Of a stretch of DNA of 64,000 nucleotides, positions 49,488-59,212 are shown in pieces (within the stretch, counting starts at the first letter, position 1; each line of letters starts with the position of its first letter). Origin of the DNA: Pseudomonas sp. TCU-HL1 (GTDB taxonomy: Bacteria; Pseudomonadota; Gammaproteobacteria; Pseudomonadales; Pseudomonadaceae); the NCBI RefSeq assembly GCF_001708505.1, contig NZ_CP015992.1, positions 5,394,001 to 5,458,000 on the forward strand, in the 5' to 3' direction. A program made the position numbers and the translations under genes. A model generated the notes under the pieces. The model saw nothing but the letters and a program-made list of their open reading frames with translations, did no database searches and was not told where the DNA came from.

Positions 49488-51383
49488 ATGAACCTGACCC
49501 GACTCACGGGCGCCCTGCTGATGCTCGGCACCCTGCTCACCCCGCTGCCAACACTGGCCGCCAAGGGCGATGAACGCCAGTGGACCCTGAACATGAAGGA
49601 TGCGGAACTGCGCGACCTGGTCAGCGAGGTGGGCGACATCACCGGTAAAACCATGGTGCTCGACCCACGCATGAGTGGGCGGGTGACGGTGCAGTCCTCC
49701 ACCGCCATGGACCAGGCCGGCATCTACTCGCTGTTCCTCACCGTGCTGCGCAGCCAGGGTTTCGCAGCCCTGGACCAGGGTGACCGGGTGCTGATCGTCC
49801 CGGTCGCCGACGCCAAGACCCGCGCCAGCGACAAGGCCGGCGACGAGTTCGTCACCGAAGTGCTGACCCTGCACAACGCCACCTCCAGCGAGGTCGCCGC
49901 CGTGGTGCGCCCGCTGGTGGCACCGGACGCCTACGTGGCGCCCTCGGCCAGCTCCAATGCCCTGGTGGTGACCGACAGTGCCAGCAACGTCGAACGCATC
50001 CGCCAGGTGGTGCGCGAGCTGGACGGCGCCGGCAACCCGGCCTTCAGCACCCTTGAACTCAAGCACGCCTGGGCCGTCGACGTCGCCAAGACCCTGACCG
50101 ACAGCGTCACCCAGAACGGCAACGGCCCGAGCAACACCAAGGCCATCGGCGATGCGCGCAGCAACCGGGTGATCCTCATCGGCCCGTCCCAGGCTCGCCA
50201 GCGCATGGCCGAACTGGCCCGCTCCCTCGACGTGCCGGGCAGCGCGAACGACAGTGCCCGCGTCGTGCGCCTGCACCACAGCGACGCCAAGCAACTGGAA
50301 GAGCTGCTCAACGGCATCGGCAAGCATCTGGACAATGGCCGCGGCAGCGAGGGTGGCAGCGCCGCCGGCAGCGTGCTGGTCAGCGCCGACAAGAGCCAGA
50401 ACGCCCTGGTGCTGATGGCCGAGCCAGCACAGCTGGCAATGCTCGACAAGGTCATCGGCGAGCTCGACCGGCCGCGCGCCCAGGTGCTGGTGGAAGCGGC
50501 CATCGTCGAAGTCAGCGGCGACATCAGCGACGCCCTCGGCGTGCAGTGGGCCGGAAGCGGGGAGCACGGGTTCGGCGCCAGCAACTTCCCCGGCACGGGC
50601 CTGGCTATCGGCACCCTCGCCAAAGCCAATCAGGACAAGCTGCCGAACCTGCCGGAGGGCGCCATCATCGGCCTGGGCAGCCGCAACTTCGGCGCGCTGG
50701 TCACCGCGCTGTCCAGCAACTCCAACAACAACCTGCTATCCACCCCGAGCCTGCTGACCCTGGACAACGAAACGGCGGAAATCCTCGTCGGCCAGAACGT
50801 GCCCTTCCAAACCGGCTCCTACACCACCGACACCGCCGGAGCCAGCAACCCCTTCACCACCGTCGAGCGCAAGGACGTCGGCATCACCCTCAAGGTGACT
50901 CCGCACATCAACGAAGGCGACTCGCTGCGGCTGAAGGTGGAACAGGAAAGCTCCGAGCTGGCCACCACGCCGGCCGGCATCAGCACCAGCGATGTGGTCA
51001 CCAACAAGCGCGCGGTGAAAAGCACCATCCTCGCCGACGACGGGCAGATCATCGTGCTCGGTGGCCTGATCAAGGACAACCTCAAGACCCAGGTGAGCAA
51101 GGTGCCGCTGCTCGGCGACATCCCGCTGCTGGGCAGGCTGTTCCGCAGCACCCGCGAGGTCAACGAAAAGACCAACCTGATGGTCTTCCTGCGCCCGACC
51201 CTGCTGCGCGACAGCGCCGCCGGCAGCCAGGCCAGCGCACGCAAGTACAACGACCTGCGCCAGTTGCGCCCAGCCAATCGCGGCGACAACCGCCTGCTGC
51301 TGCCCAAGGACAGCCATGGCCTGTTCGACGCATCAAAGAAAGATCCGGTGCTGGACCTGCGCCAGCCGGAACCGCGCCCATGA
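49488..51383 (+). CDS. gspD: T2SS outer-membrane secretin GspD
   Basis: A 631-aa secretin. Signal peptide (ends near TLA), N0 (about 30-100), N1-N3 (about 120-340) and the secretin C-domain with LLSTPSLLTLDNETAEILVG and VPLLGDIPLLGRLFR. No S-domain follows. Forms the outer-membrane channel. The stop overlaps the gspE ATG (ATGA). Confidence 0.95.
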   Translation: MNLTRLTGALLMLGTLLTPLPTLAAKGDERQWTLNMKDAELRDLVSEVGDITGKTMVLDPRMSGRVTVQSSTAMDQAGIYSLFLTVLRSQGFAALDQGDRVLIVPVADAKTRASDKAGDEFVTEVLTLHNATSSEVAAVVRPLVAPDAYVAPSASSNALVVTDSASNVERIRQVVRELDGAGNPAFSTLELKHAWAVDVAKTLTDSVTQNGNGPSNTKAIGDARSNRVILIGPSQARQRMAELARSLDVPGSANDSARVVRLHHSDAKQLEELLNGIGKHLDNGRGSEGGSAAGSVLVSADKSQNALVLMAEPAQLAMLDKVIGELDRPRAQVLVEAAIVEVSGDISDALGVQWAGSGEHGFGASNFPGTGLAIGTLAKANQDKLPNLPEGAIIGLGSRNFGALVTALSSNSNNNLLSTPSLLTLDNETAEILVGQNVPFQTGSYTTDTAGASNPFTTVERKDVGITLKVTPHINEGDSLRLKVEQESSELATTPAGISTSDVVTNKRAVKSTILADDGQIIVLGGLIKDNLKTQVSKVPLLGDIPLLGRLFRSTREVNEKTNLMVFLRPTLLRDSAAGSQASARKYNDLRQLRPANRGDNRLLLPKDSHGLFDASKKDPVLDLRQPEPRP

Positions 51384-52864
51384 GCGCCCTGCCCCCCCTG
51401 CCGTTCAGCTATGCCCGGCGTCACGGCGTACTGCTGGAGCCGGGCGCGGATGGCCCGCTGCTGGTGTGCCGGACGGACACGCCACTGGAGATCCTCGCCG
51501 AGGTGCGCCGGCACGTCGCCATCGTCGGCCGCAGCCTGGTACTCGACATGGACGCCTTTGCCCAGCGTCTGGCGGAGCGTTATCGCGATGGTCGCGGCGA
51601 TGCCATGCAGGTGGCCGAGGGCCTGGGCGCCGAGATCGCCAGCCAGGACGACCTCGCCAGCCTCGCCGAGCAACTGCCACAGACCACCGACCTGCTGGAG
51701 CAGGAAGACGACGCGCCGATCATCCGCCTGATCAACGCCATCCTCGGCGAGGCGGTGAAGGCCAAGGCCTCGGACATCCACCTGGAAACCTTCGAGCAGC
51801 ACCTTTCCGTCCGCCTGCGGGTGGACGGCCTGTTGCGCGAAGTCCTGCGCCCCCGCCGCGAACTGGCGGGGCTGCTGGTGTCGCGGATCAAGGTGATGGC
51901 CAAACTCGACATCGCCGAGAAGCGCATCCCCCAGGACGGCCGCATCGCCCTGCGCATCGCCGGCCACGAGGTGGACGTGCGTGTCTCCACCCTGCCCTCG
52001 GCCCACGGCGAACGGGTGGTGATGCGCCTCTTGGACAAGCAGGCCGGGCGCCTGGACCTTAGCCGCCTGGGCATGGCAACGGGAACCCGCGAACGGCTGG
52101 AGGGCGCCCTGCACCGGCCCCACGGCATCCTGCTGGTCACCGGCCCCACCGGCTCGGGCAAGACCACCACCCTTTATGCGGGCCTGGCCAGCCTCAACAG
52201 CCTGAGCCGCAACATCCTCACCATCGAAGACCCGGTGGAGTACCACCTGCCGGGCATCGGCCAGACCCAGGTCAACACCAAGGTGGACATGACCTTCGCC
52301 CGTGGCCTGCGCGCCATCCTGCGCCAGGACCCGGACGTGGTGATGGTCGGCGAGATCCGCGACCGGGAAACCGCGGAGATCGCCGTTCAGGCCTCGCTGA
52401 CCGGCCACCTGGTGCTCTCCACCCTGCACACCAACAGCGCCGTGGGCGCCGTCACCCGCCTGGTGGACATGGGCATCGAACCCTTCCTGCTCAGCACTTC
52501 GCTGCTGGGCGTCCTGGCCCAACGCCTGGTGCGCCTGCTCTGCCCCCGGTGCAAGACGCAAGCCACGGCGGACGCCACAGCCTGCGCCCACCTCGGGCTG
52601 GACCCGGCGAGCCCACCGACATTGTGGCAACCCGTAGGGTGCGATGCCTGCCAGCACAGCGGCTACCGCGGCCGCCAGGGCATCTACGAGCTGGTGTTGC
52701 TGGATGAAGCCCTGCGCCAGCTGATCCACCAGTGTGCCGGCGAAGCCGAGCTGGCCCGCCACGCCCGCCAGCAGGGCACCCGCCTGTTCGCCGATGGCCG
52801 CGCCAAGGTGCTGGCCGGCGTCACCAGCCTGGAAGAACTGCTGCGCGTGACCCGCGAGGACTGA
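51380..52864 (+). CDS. gspE: T2SS ATPase GspE (complete operon)
   Basis: A 494-aa ATPase. N-terminal domain (about 1-120), Walker A GPTGSGKTTT (about 254-263), IEDPVEYHLPGIGQTQV, Walker B VVMVGEIRDRETAEIA, and a zinc-binding four-cysteine module (CPRC near 388 and CDAC near 426), which is present in classical GspE proteins. It is distinct from the gspE at the left edge of the window. Confidence 0.95.
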   Translation: MSALPPLPFSYARRHGVLLEPGADGPLLVCRTDTPLEILAEVRRHVAIVGRSLVLDMDAFAQRLAERYRDGRGDAMQVAEGLGAEIASQDDLASLAEQLPQTTDLLEQEDDAPIIRLINAILGEAVKAKASDIHLETFEQHLSVRLRVDGLLREVLRPRRELAGLLVSRIKVMAKLDIAEKRIPQDGRIALRIAGHEVDVRVSTLPSAHGERVVMRLLDKQAGRLDLSRLGMATGTRERLEGALHRPHGILLVTGPTGSGKTTTLYAGLASLNSLSRNILTIEDPVEYHLPGIGQTQVNTKVDMTFARGLRAILRQDPDVVMVGEIRDRETAEIAVQASLTGHLVLSTLHTNSAVGAVTRLVDMGIEPFLLSTSLLGVLAQRLVRLLCPRCKTQATADATACAHLGLDPASPPTLWQPVGCDACQHSGYRGRQGIYELVLLDEALRQLIHQCAGEAELARHARQQGTRLFADGRAKVLAGVTSLEELLRVTRED

Positions 52865-52866
52865 GC

Positions 52867-54072
52867 ATGGCCGCCTACGAATACCTCGCCATGGACCCGG
52901 CCGGACGCAAGCTGCGCGGCGTGCAGGAAGCCGACAGCGAACGCCAGGCCCGCCAGTTGCTGCGCGAGCGCCACCTGGTGCCGCTGCGCCTGCGCACTGC
53001 CCGCGACGGCCAGCGCTCCACGGGCAGCAGCCGGCGCGGCCTCGGCGCCGCCGAGCTGGCGCTGGTCACCCGCCAGCTCGCCACACTGGTGCAGGCGGCA
53101 CTGCCGCTGGAGGAGGTGCTTGCCGCAGTGGCGGCTCAATGCGAGAAGCGCAGTCACCAGAGCATGCTGCTGGCCATTCGCGCGCGGGTACTCGAAGGCC
53201 ACGGCCTGGCCCGCGCCATGGCCGAGTTCCCCCGCGCCTTCCCAGCGCTGTACCGCGCCACGGTGGCGGCGGGTGAACGCGCTGGCCATCTGGGCCAGGT
53301 GCTGCTGCAGCTGGCCGACTACACCGAAGCACGCCAGGCCGCGCGCCAGCAGATCCAGTTGGCCCTGCTCTACCCGAGCATCCTGCTGCTGGCGGCTTTC
53401 GGCATCGTTGGTTTCCTGCTCGGCTTCGTGGTGCCGGATGTGGTCAAGGTGTTCATCGACAGTGGCCAGGAACTGCCGACGCTGACCCGTGGCCTGATCG
53501 CCGCCAGCGCCATCTTGCGCGACCACGGCCTGCTGATGCTGGCCCTGCTTGCCGGCCTCGTCGGCGCGGCCCGCTTGACGCAACAACGACCGGTCGCACG
53601 CCTGCGCTGGCACGCCGCGCAGTTGCGTCTGCCAGTACTGGGCAAGGTCCTGCGCGCCAGCAATTGCAGCCGTTTCATCAGCACCCTGGCAATCCTTGGG
53701 CGCAGCGGCGTGCCGCTGGTGGACGCCCTGGAAATCGCCGCCGAAGTGGTGGCCAACCAGCAGATTCGGACCGGTCTGAAAGACGTGGCGCGCGCCGTGC
53801 GCGAAGGTGGCGGCCTGACCCGGGCACTGGAACGCAGCGGCCACTTCCCGCCGATGATGCTCTACATGATCGCCAGCGGCGAACGCTCCGGTGAGCTGGA
53901 CGCCATGCTTGAGCGCGCCGCGCGCCAGCAGGAAGCACACCTGGCCAACCGCATCGCCCTGCTGGTTGGCCTGTTCGAGCCGGCCATGCTGGTGTTCATG
54001 GGCGCCAGCGTGCTGCTCATCGTGCTGGCGATCCTGATGCCCATCCTCAGCCTCAATCAACTCGTTACCTGA
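52867..54072 (+). CDS. gspF: T2SS inner-membrane platform protein GspF (complete operon)
   Basis: 401 aa with two T2SSF domains and three TM segments; MAAYEYLAMDPAGRKLRG is the usual GspF start. ELALVTRQLATLVQAALPLEE and AILGRSGVPLVDALE are family signatures. Starts 2 nt after gspE. Confidence 0.95.
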   Translation: MAAYEYLAMDPAGRKLRGVQEADSERQARQLLRERHLVPLRLRTARDGQRSTGSSRRGLGAAELALVTRQLATLVQAALPLEEVLAAVAAQCEKRSHQSMLLAIRARVLEGHGLARAMAEFPRAFPALYRATVAAGERAGHLGQVLLQLADYTEARQAARQQIQLALLYPSILLLAAFGIVGFLLGFVVPDVVKVFIDSGQELPTLTRGLIAASAILRDHGLLMLALLAGLVGAARLTQQRPVARLRWHAAQLRLPVLGKVLRASNCSRFISTLAILGRSGVPLVDALEIAAEVVANQQIRTGLKDVARAVREGGGLTRALERSGHFPPMMLYMIASGERSGELDAMLERAARQQEAHLANRIALLVGLFEPAMLVFMGASVLLIVLAILMPILSLNQLVT

Positions 54073-54087
54073 CAGATAGGCACAACC

Positions 54088-54522
54088 ATGCCCACGCAAT
54101 CGCAACAACGGGGTTTCACCCTGATCGAAATCATGGTGGTGGTGGTCATCCTCGGGGTGCTCGCCGCCCTGGTGGTCCCGCAACTCATGAGCCGTCCCGA
54201 CCAGGCCAAGGTCACCGCCGCGCAGAGCGACATCAAGGCCATTGCCATGGCCCTGGATATCTACAAGCTCGACAACCACATCTACCCCAGCACCCAGCAG
54301 GGGCTAGATGCCCTGGTGAGCCGCCCTTCCGGCACCCCGCCCGCGCGCAACTGGAACCCCGACGGCTACCTCAAGCGCCTGCCCGTCGACCCTTGGGGCA
54401 ACGCCTACCAGTACCTCGCCCCCGGCAGCGACGGCAACGCTTTCGATCTGTTCTCCTTCGGCGCCGATGGCCGCGCGGGCGGCGACGGGCTGAACGCCGA
54501 TATCGGCAACTGGGACCTCTGA
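54088..54522 (+). CDS. gspG: Major pseudopilin GspG (complete operon)
   Basis: 144 aa. Prepilin site RG|FTLIEIMVVVVILG with Glu +5, GspG signature YKLDNHIYPSTQQGLDALV and the C-terminal Ca2+-site-like FSFGADGRAGGDGLNADI. Major building block of the pseudopilus. Confidence 0.95.
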   Translation: MPTQSQQRGFTLIEIMVVVVILGVLAALVVPQLMSRPDQAKVTAAQSDIKAIAMALDIYKLDNHIYPSTQQGLDALVSRPSGTPPARNWNPDGYLKRLPVDPWGNAYQYLAPGSDGNAFDLFSFGADGRAGGDGLNADIGNWDL

Positions 54523-54523
54523 C

Positions 54524-55000
54524 GTGCGACGCGGCAGCGCGGGCTTCACCCTGCTGGAAGTGCTGGTGGTGATCGTCGTGATCGGCCTGCTGGCCGGCCT
54601 GGTGACTCTGGTGCAGCGCGACAATGGCGCCCAGCAGGCTCAGCGCGAGGCCGATCGCCTGCGCAGCCTGATCAGTCTGCTGCGCGAGGAGTCGGTGCTG
54701 AGCCACCAGGACTTCGGTCTGCGCATCGAGGCCGACAGCTATGCGGTGCAGCGCCTCGACCTCGACGGCCACTGGCAAGCGGCCCCCGGCTTCCGCGTGC
54801 AGCACCTGCCGGAGTCGCTACGCCTGCACCTGCAACGGGACGACGAAGTGCCTGCCCCTGGCGAAGCGCCCCAGCTACTGGTGCTCTCCAGCGATGAGGT
54901 GTCGCCCTTCACCCTGCGCCTGGAATACCGCCTGGTACCCATGCTGGCGTTATCCAGCGACGGTCTGGAGGAAGTTCGCCTTGAACGCCTCGCACCCTGA
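54524..55000 (+). CDS. gspH: Minor pseudopilin GspH
   Basis: 158 aa. Start GTG at 54524, one base after the gspG stop. Prepilin site AG|FTLLEVLVVIVVIG with Glu +5, then a GspH beta-domain (RLRSLISLLREESVLSHQDFG). Confidence 0.88.
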   Translation: MRRGSAGFTLLEVLVVIVVIGLLAGLVTLVQRDNGAQQAQREADRLRSLISLLREESVLSHQDFGLRIEADSYAVQRLDLDGHWQAAPGFRVQHLPESLRLHLQRDDEVPAPGEAPQLLVLSSDEVSPFTLRLEYRLVPMLALSSDGLEEVRLERLAP

Positions 55001-55358
55001 GCAGGGCTTCACTCTGCTGGAGGTAATGGTCGCCCTGGCCATCTTCGCCACGCTCTCCATCGCTTTGTTCAACGCAGCCAGCCATGTGGCCGTCACCAGC
55101 GCCGCCCTGGCCGAGCGCAGCCTGGCCCAGTGGCTGGCGGACAACCGCTTGAATGAGCTGCGCGCCCATATGCGCCCGGCCAGCGCCGGAAATGACGAGG
55201 AACGCCTCGCCTTCGCCGGACGAGACTGGCGGCTGGCCAGCGAGATCGGCCCGGCCCCTGACCCACGGCTGCTCAAGGTCAGCCTGGAAGTCCTGACGGA
55301 CGGCCCCCGGCCGATACGTCGTGCGCACCTGGTGGGTTTCATCGAGGCGCAGCGATGA
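54981..55358 (+). CDS. gspI: Minor pseudopilin GspI
   Basis: 125 aa. The start is TTG at 54981 (LNASHPEQ|GFTLLEVMVALAIF), supported by GGAGG 9 nt upstream; it overlaps gspH by 20 nt. The C-terminal domain includes WLADNRLNELRAH typical of GspI. The non-ATG start is easily missed by gene finders. Confidence 0.88.
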   Translation: MNASHPEQGFTLLEVMVALAIFATLSIALFNAASHVAVTSAALAERSLAQWLADNRLNELRAHMRPASAGNDEERLAFAGRDWRLASEIGPAPDPRLLKVSLEVLTDGPRPIRRAHLVGFIEAQR

Positions 55359-55954
55359 AGCAGCGCGGTTTCACCCTGCTGGAAGTGCTGATCGCCGTGG
55401 CGCTGTTCAGCCTGCTGGGCCTGGCCTGCTACCGCCTGCTGGAGCGGGTGATGCACAGCGACCAGCGCATCGCCGCCCACGAAGTCCAGTTGCGCCAGTT
55501 GCAGCGTGCCCTCGGCCTGTTCGAGCGTGACCTGACACAGGCCATTGCCTACCCACTCAGCGACGACCCCAGCCGGCGCCAGGCGCTGATAGGCCAGGCG
55601 GACAACCTGCGGCTGGTGCGTGGCGGCTGGAGCAACCCGCTGCAGCAGCGGCGCAGCGAGGTGCAGGAAGTCAGCCATACCTGGCGCGATGGCGAGTGGC
55701 TGCGCCAGTACCGCAGCCCGCCGGAACGCGAGCTGGAGACCCCACCCCTGCACAGCCAGCGGCTGCTTGACGGCATCCGCCTGATTCGCCTGCGCTACCT
55801 CGACAGCCAGGGCGAGGGCCACGACAACTGGCCGGCGGGCAGCTCGCCCCTGAGCCTGCCCCAGGCTCTGGAGCTGGAACTGGACGCCCCCGGTTATCCC
55901 GCTATCCGCCGGGTCATCCTGCTGCCCGGCTACGAAGGGGACGGCGATGCCTGA
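55355..55954 (+). CDS. gspJ: Minor pseudopilin GspJ
   Basis: 199 aa. Prepilin site RG|FTLLEVLIAVALFSLLG, then the GspJ signature QLRQLQRALGLFERDLTQ. Overlaps gspI by 4 nt (ATGA). Confidence 0.93.
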   Translation: MKQRGFTLLEVLIAVALFSLLGLACYRLLERVMHSDQRIAAHEVQLRQLQRALGLFERDLTQAIAYPLSDDPSRRQALIGQADNLRLVRGGWSNPLQQRRSEVQEVSHTWRDGEWLRQYRSPPERELETPPLHSQRLLDGIRLIRLRYLDSQGEGHDNWPAGSSPLSLPQALELELDAPGYPAIRRVILLPGYEGDGDA

Positions 55955-56822
55955 ACACCGCCCGCAGCGGGGCGTGGCCCTGATCAGCGTGCTGCTGGTC
56001 ACCGCCCTGGTCACCCTGATCGTCAGCGACATGCTCGCCCGCCAGCGCCTGAGCCTGGCCAGCAGCGCCAACCAGCTGCACCAGCAGCAGCTCTGGCAAC
56101 TGGCCCTGAGTGGCGAGGCGTGGGCGCGCCAGCAGTTGCGCGCGGACCTGGCCGACGCGGACGAACTGCGGCGCGTGCACCTCGCCCAGCGCTGGGCCCA
56201 GGGCGTGCAGCAGTTCGACATCGAAGGCGGGCACATCCGCATCCGCCTGGACGACCTCGGCGGCCGCCTCGACCTCAACACCCAGCGCGGCGACAGCGAC
56301 CCCGTTCTGCGCGCCCGCTACCAGCGCCTGCTGGCGCTGCTCGGCCTCCCCATTCACGACCCGGCCAGCCTGCCGCCGCGCCTCGGACGTGACGGCAAAC
56401 CGCTGCCGTTCGCCGACAGCAGCGAATTGCAACGCCTGGCGCAAGTGGATGAAACCAGCCTGCGCCGGCTGCGGCCCTGGGTCCGTACCACGGCAGGCGC
56501 ACTGAACCTCAACACCGCCCCGGCCGAAGTGCTGGCCGCCCTCGAAAGCCTTGACCTGGCCGTGGCCCGCGCCATCGTCCAGGCCCGCCCTGCCAACGGC
56601 TATGCCAGCGTCCAGGCGTTCCTCGAACAACCGCTGCTACAAGACCGCCAGGTCCGCTCACTGGGACTTGGCGTCAGCAGCGACTACTTCCGCGCCACCC
56701 TGGATGTCGAGCTGGGCGAGCGCCGACTGCGTCTGGTCAGCGACCTGCACACCCGCGCCGATGGTCGGGTGGAAGTGCTGCGCCGCCGACTCGCCCGCCC
56801 CGACACCCGCCTTTCGGAGTAA
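55947..56822 (+). CDS. gspK: Minor pseudopilin GspK
   Basis: 291 aa. The prepilin-like site RG|VALISVLLVTALVTLI lacks Glu at +5, as is normal for GspK, the tip subunit. The helical insertion domain is followed by LNLNTAPAEVLAAL, a GspK hallmark. Overlaps gspJ by 8 nt. Confidence 0.93.
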   Translation: MPEHRPQRGVALISVLLVTALVTLIVSDMLARQRLSLASSANQLHQQQLWQLALSGEAWARQQLRADLADADELRRVHLAQRWAQGVQQFDIEGGHIRIRLDDLGGRLDLNTQRGDSDPVLRARYQRLLALLGLPIHDPASLPPRLGRDGKPLPFADSSELQRLAQVDETSLRRLRPWVRTTAGALNLNTAPAEVLAALESLDLAVARAIVQARPANGYASVQAFLEQPLLQDRQVRSLGLGVSSDYFRATLDVELGERRLRLVSDLHTRADGRVEVLRRRLARPDTRLSE

Positions 56823-56827
56823 TCAAC

Positions 56828-57916
56828 GTGCAAGCCTGGCTTCATCTCAGCTCCCCTGCCCCGGCGGACGGCGACTGGTCGCTGACCTGGTGGCGCGCCG
56901 ACGGCGAGGCCGTCCAGGGAGGTCTCGAACAGGCCGCCCGAGACCTCGCCCGCCTCGACCTGACCCTGCTGCTGCCGGCCGAAGCCGCCAGCCATCACAC
57001 CATCGAGGTGCCCGCCCGCAGCGGGCGCTGGCTGCGCCAGGCGATCCATTCGGCACTGGAAGAACGCCTGCTGGACGACCTCGACGCGCTGCTGCTTGCA
57101 CGCGGTCCGTTGCTGCAACGACGCCACTGCCGGCTGTTCGTAGTGCGCCGCGACTGGCTGCGCCAGGTCCTGGCCCGGCTTGCCCGGCACGGCCTGGTGC
57201 CCGGACGCATCCACATCGACGCCGACTGCCTGCCAGGCGAGGGCGCCCTGGCCCTGCGCTGCGCCGGCCGCTGGCTGATCGGCGGCGGCGCGCCCCTGCG
57301 TCTGGCGTTGAGCGACCAGGCGCGAGCCGACCTCGAGGCACGCCTGCCGGACGCGCTCGAGTGGCGCGACGAGGCGCCCTGGCCACTGCTGGCGGAAGGT
57401 TCGCGTAGTGCTATCGACCTGCGCCAGGATGAATTCGCCCGCGACTCCGGGCGCCGCCTGCCCTGGCGCACCCTGGCGCTGCTGGCGGCACTGGGCTTGG
57501 CCGCGCAACTGGGGCTGAACATCGGCCAGCGCCTGCTACTGGAACAACGCGCCGATGCCCTGGCCCAGGCCAACCTGGCCGCCTGGCAACAGCGTTACCC
57601 CGACCAGGACCGCGTGGTCGACCTGGCCCGCCAGGTGCGTGCGCGCATGCAGCAGGCCGGCCAGCCCCACCTCGGCCTGGCCCACAGCCTGGACAGCCTG
57701 GCGCGCCTATGGAAAAGCAGCGGCGGCGTCATCGCCCAGGTCGGGCGGCTCGACTACCAGGCGGGCGAAGGCTGGACCCTGCGCGTCCGCGCGCCCGCCT
57801 TCGCCGATCTCGAACGCCTGCGCGAAGGCCTGGTCCGCCAAGGCCTGATCGTTCTTTCCGACTCCGCCGTGCGCGATCCCGATGGGGTCAGCGCGCGCCT
57901 GCAAATCAAGGACTGA
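56828..57916 (+). CDS. gspL: T2SS protein GspL
   Basis: 362 aa. A cytoplasmic actin-like domain (about 1-210), one TM segment (about 218-236) and a periplasmic ferredoxin-like domain. GspL recruits GspE to the membrane. The start is GTG at 56828, 5 nt after gspK. Sequence conservation is low, so the call leans on position and architecture. Confidence 0.88.
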   Translation: MQAWLHLSSPAPADGDWSLTWWRADGEAVQGGLEQAARDLARLDLTLLLPAEAASHHTIEVPARSGRWLRQAIHSALEERLLDDLDALLLARGPLLQRRHCRLFVVRRDWLRQVLARLARHGLVPGRIHIDADCLPGEGALALRCAGRWLIGGGAPLRLALSDQARADLEARLPDALEWRDEAPWPLLAEGSRSAIDLRQDEFARDSGRRLPWRTLALLAALGLAAQLGLNIGQRLLLEQRADALAQANLAAWQQRYPDQDRVVDLARQVRARMQQAGQPHLGLAHSLDSLARLWKSSGGVIAQVGRLDYQAGEGWTLRVRAPAFADLERLREGLVRQGLIVLSDSAVRDPDGVSARLQIKD

Positions 57917-57919
57917 CGC

Positions 57920-58450
57920 ATGCCCCCTTTACTGACCCCGCTGCACCCGCACTGGCAGCGCCTGCCCACTCGCGAGCGCCGCGCCTTGCTGGCGCTGGCT
58001 CTGTTCGTCGGCCTGGTGCTGGCCTGGCGACTGGTCTGGCAGCCCCAGCAACAGGCCCTGCAGCACGCCGAACGCCGTTACCAGGAGGAACTCCAATTGC
58101 AGATCGACCTCGCCAACCTGCCTGCCAATCCCACCCCGCCGGGAGAGCGCGTCGACAATGCGGCCCTGCCCGGCTTCCTGGCCAGGACCACGGCCAATGC
58201 CGACATCACCCTCGAACGCATGGACGGCGACGGTGCCGGCCGCATGAACCTGAACCTGGCAGGCACGCTGGGCAGCGTGCTCGCCTGGATGGAACGGCTG
58301 GAAGAAAGTGGCGTGGAGGTGGTGTCGCTGGGGATGGACGTCAGCCGCGAGGCGGACGTGAAGGCGCGGATGGTAGTAGAAGCGCCTCAGGAAACCCGCG
58401 CCGGGCTGGGCGCCAGCAGGCGCAGGATGCCGCCAAGCAGCACGCCGTAA
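57920..58450 (+). CDS. gspM: T2SS protein GspM, 3' end overlapping yhhQ
   Basis: 176 aa. One N-terminal TM segment (LLALALFVGLVLAWRLV, about 29-45) and a periplasmic ferredoxin-like domain (LERMDGDGAGRMNLNLAGTL, WMERLEESGVEVVSLGMD). The family usually ends soon after the last strand (here ARMVVEAP); this one continues about 20 residues, and its last 64 nt are antisense to yhhQ. Last gene of the operon; gspN and the prepilin peptidase gspO are not present. Confidence 0.88.
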   Translation: MPPLLTPLHPHWQRLPTRERRALLALALFVGLVLAWRLVWQPQQQALQHAERRYQEELQLQIDLANLPANPTPPGERVDNAALPGFLARTTANADITLERMDGDGAGRMNLNLAGTLGSVLAWMERLEESGVEVVSLGMDVSREADVKARMVVEAPQETRAGLGASRRRMPPSSTP

Positions 58451-59052
58451 AGCGGCACGAAGAGCACCAGGCTGATGGCCAGCTTGACGCCGTAGTCCAC
58501 GGTGGCGATTTCCACCCAGTTCGCCGCCATGAAGGGGTTGTCGCTGCGCCAGAAGGCCACAGAGAAGAAGGCGAAGGTGTCCAGCAGGTTGCCGAAGATG
58601 GTGGAGGCGGTGGGCGCGATCCACCACTGGCGCATTTTCCGCAGACGGTCGAAAACCTGGATATCCAGCACCTGGCCCAGCACATAGGCAAGGAAACTGG
58701 CCAGGGAGATGCGGGCGACGAAGAGGTTGAATTCGCCGAGGGCGGCGAAGCCCTGGAAGGCCGCCTCCTGGAACAGCACCGAGACCACATAGGACGCAGC
58801 AAGCGCCGGCACCATGACCCGCGCGATGACCCTACGCGCCGCCGCCTTGCCCATCAGGCGAACGGTCAGGTCGGTGGCCAGGAAGATGAACGGAAAGCTG
58901 AACGCGCCCCAGGTGGTGTGCCAGCCGAACAGGGTAATGGGCAGCTGCACCAGGTAGTTGCTGGCGATGATGATGAGGATGTGGAAGACGATCAGGCCGG
59001 TCAGTGCCGGACGCCAGACCGTGGGAAAGGTAGCGGGCATGATGATTTGCAT
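58387..59052 (-). CDS. yhhQ: Queuosine-precursor (preQ0/preQ1) transporter YhhQ
   Basis: A 221-aa, six-TM inner-membrane transporter (QPTR/VUT family). SNYLVQLPITLFGWHTTWGA, FSFPFIFLATDLTVRLMG and YVLGQVLDIQVFDRLRK match E. coli YhhQ closely, and the length is the same from the ATG at 59052. AAAAAGG is directly upstream; an ATG 12 nt later is possible. Convergent with gspM. Confidence 0.92.
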   Translation of the reverse strand: MQIIMPATFPTVWRPALTGLIVFHILIIIASNYLVQLPITLFGWHTTWGAFSFPFIFLATDLTVRLMGKAAARRVIARVMVPALAASYVVSVLFQEAAFQGFAALGEFNLFVARISLASFLAYVLGQVLDIQVFDRLRKMRQWWIAPTASTIFGNLLDTFAFFSVAFWRSDNPFMAANWVEIATVDYGVKLAISLVLFVPLYGVLLGGILRLLAPSPARVS

Positions 59053-59212
59053 CCTTTTTGCCGATGGGGTGAGGGAACCCATGTCGCGGCCCCCTGGCCG
59101 GCGACGGCGCGCATTCTAACTTGACCCGCGCATCAGGAAAAGACGCTTAGTCCGGCGGGCCGTATCGGAGCGTCTTATAGAGCCCATGGAATAGCAGGAT
59201 GAAACCGATCTA

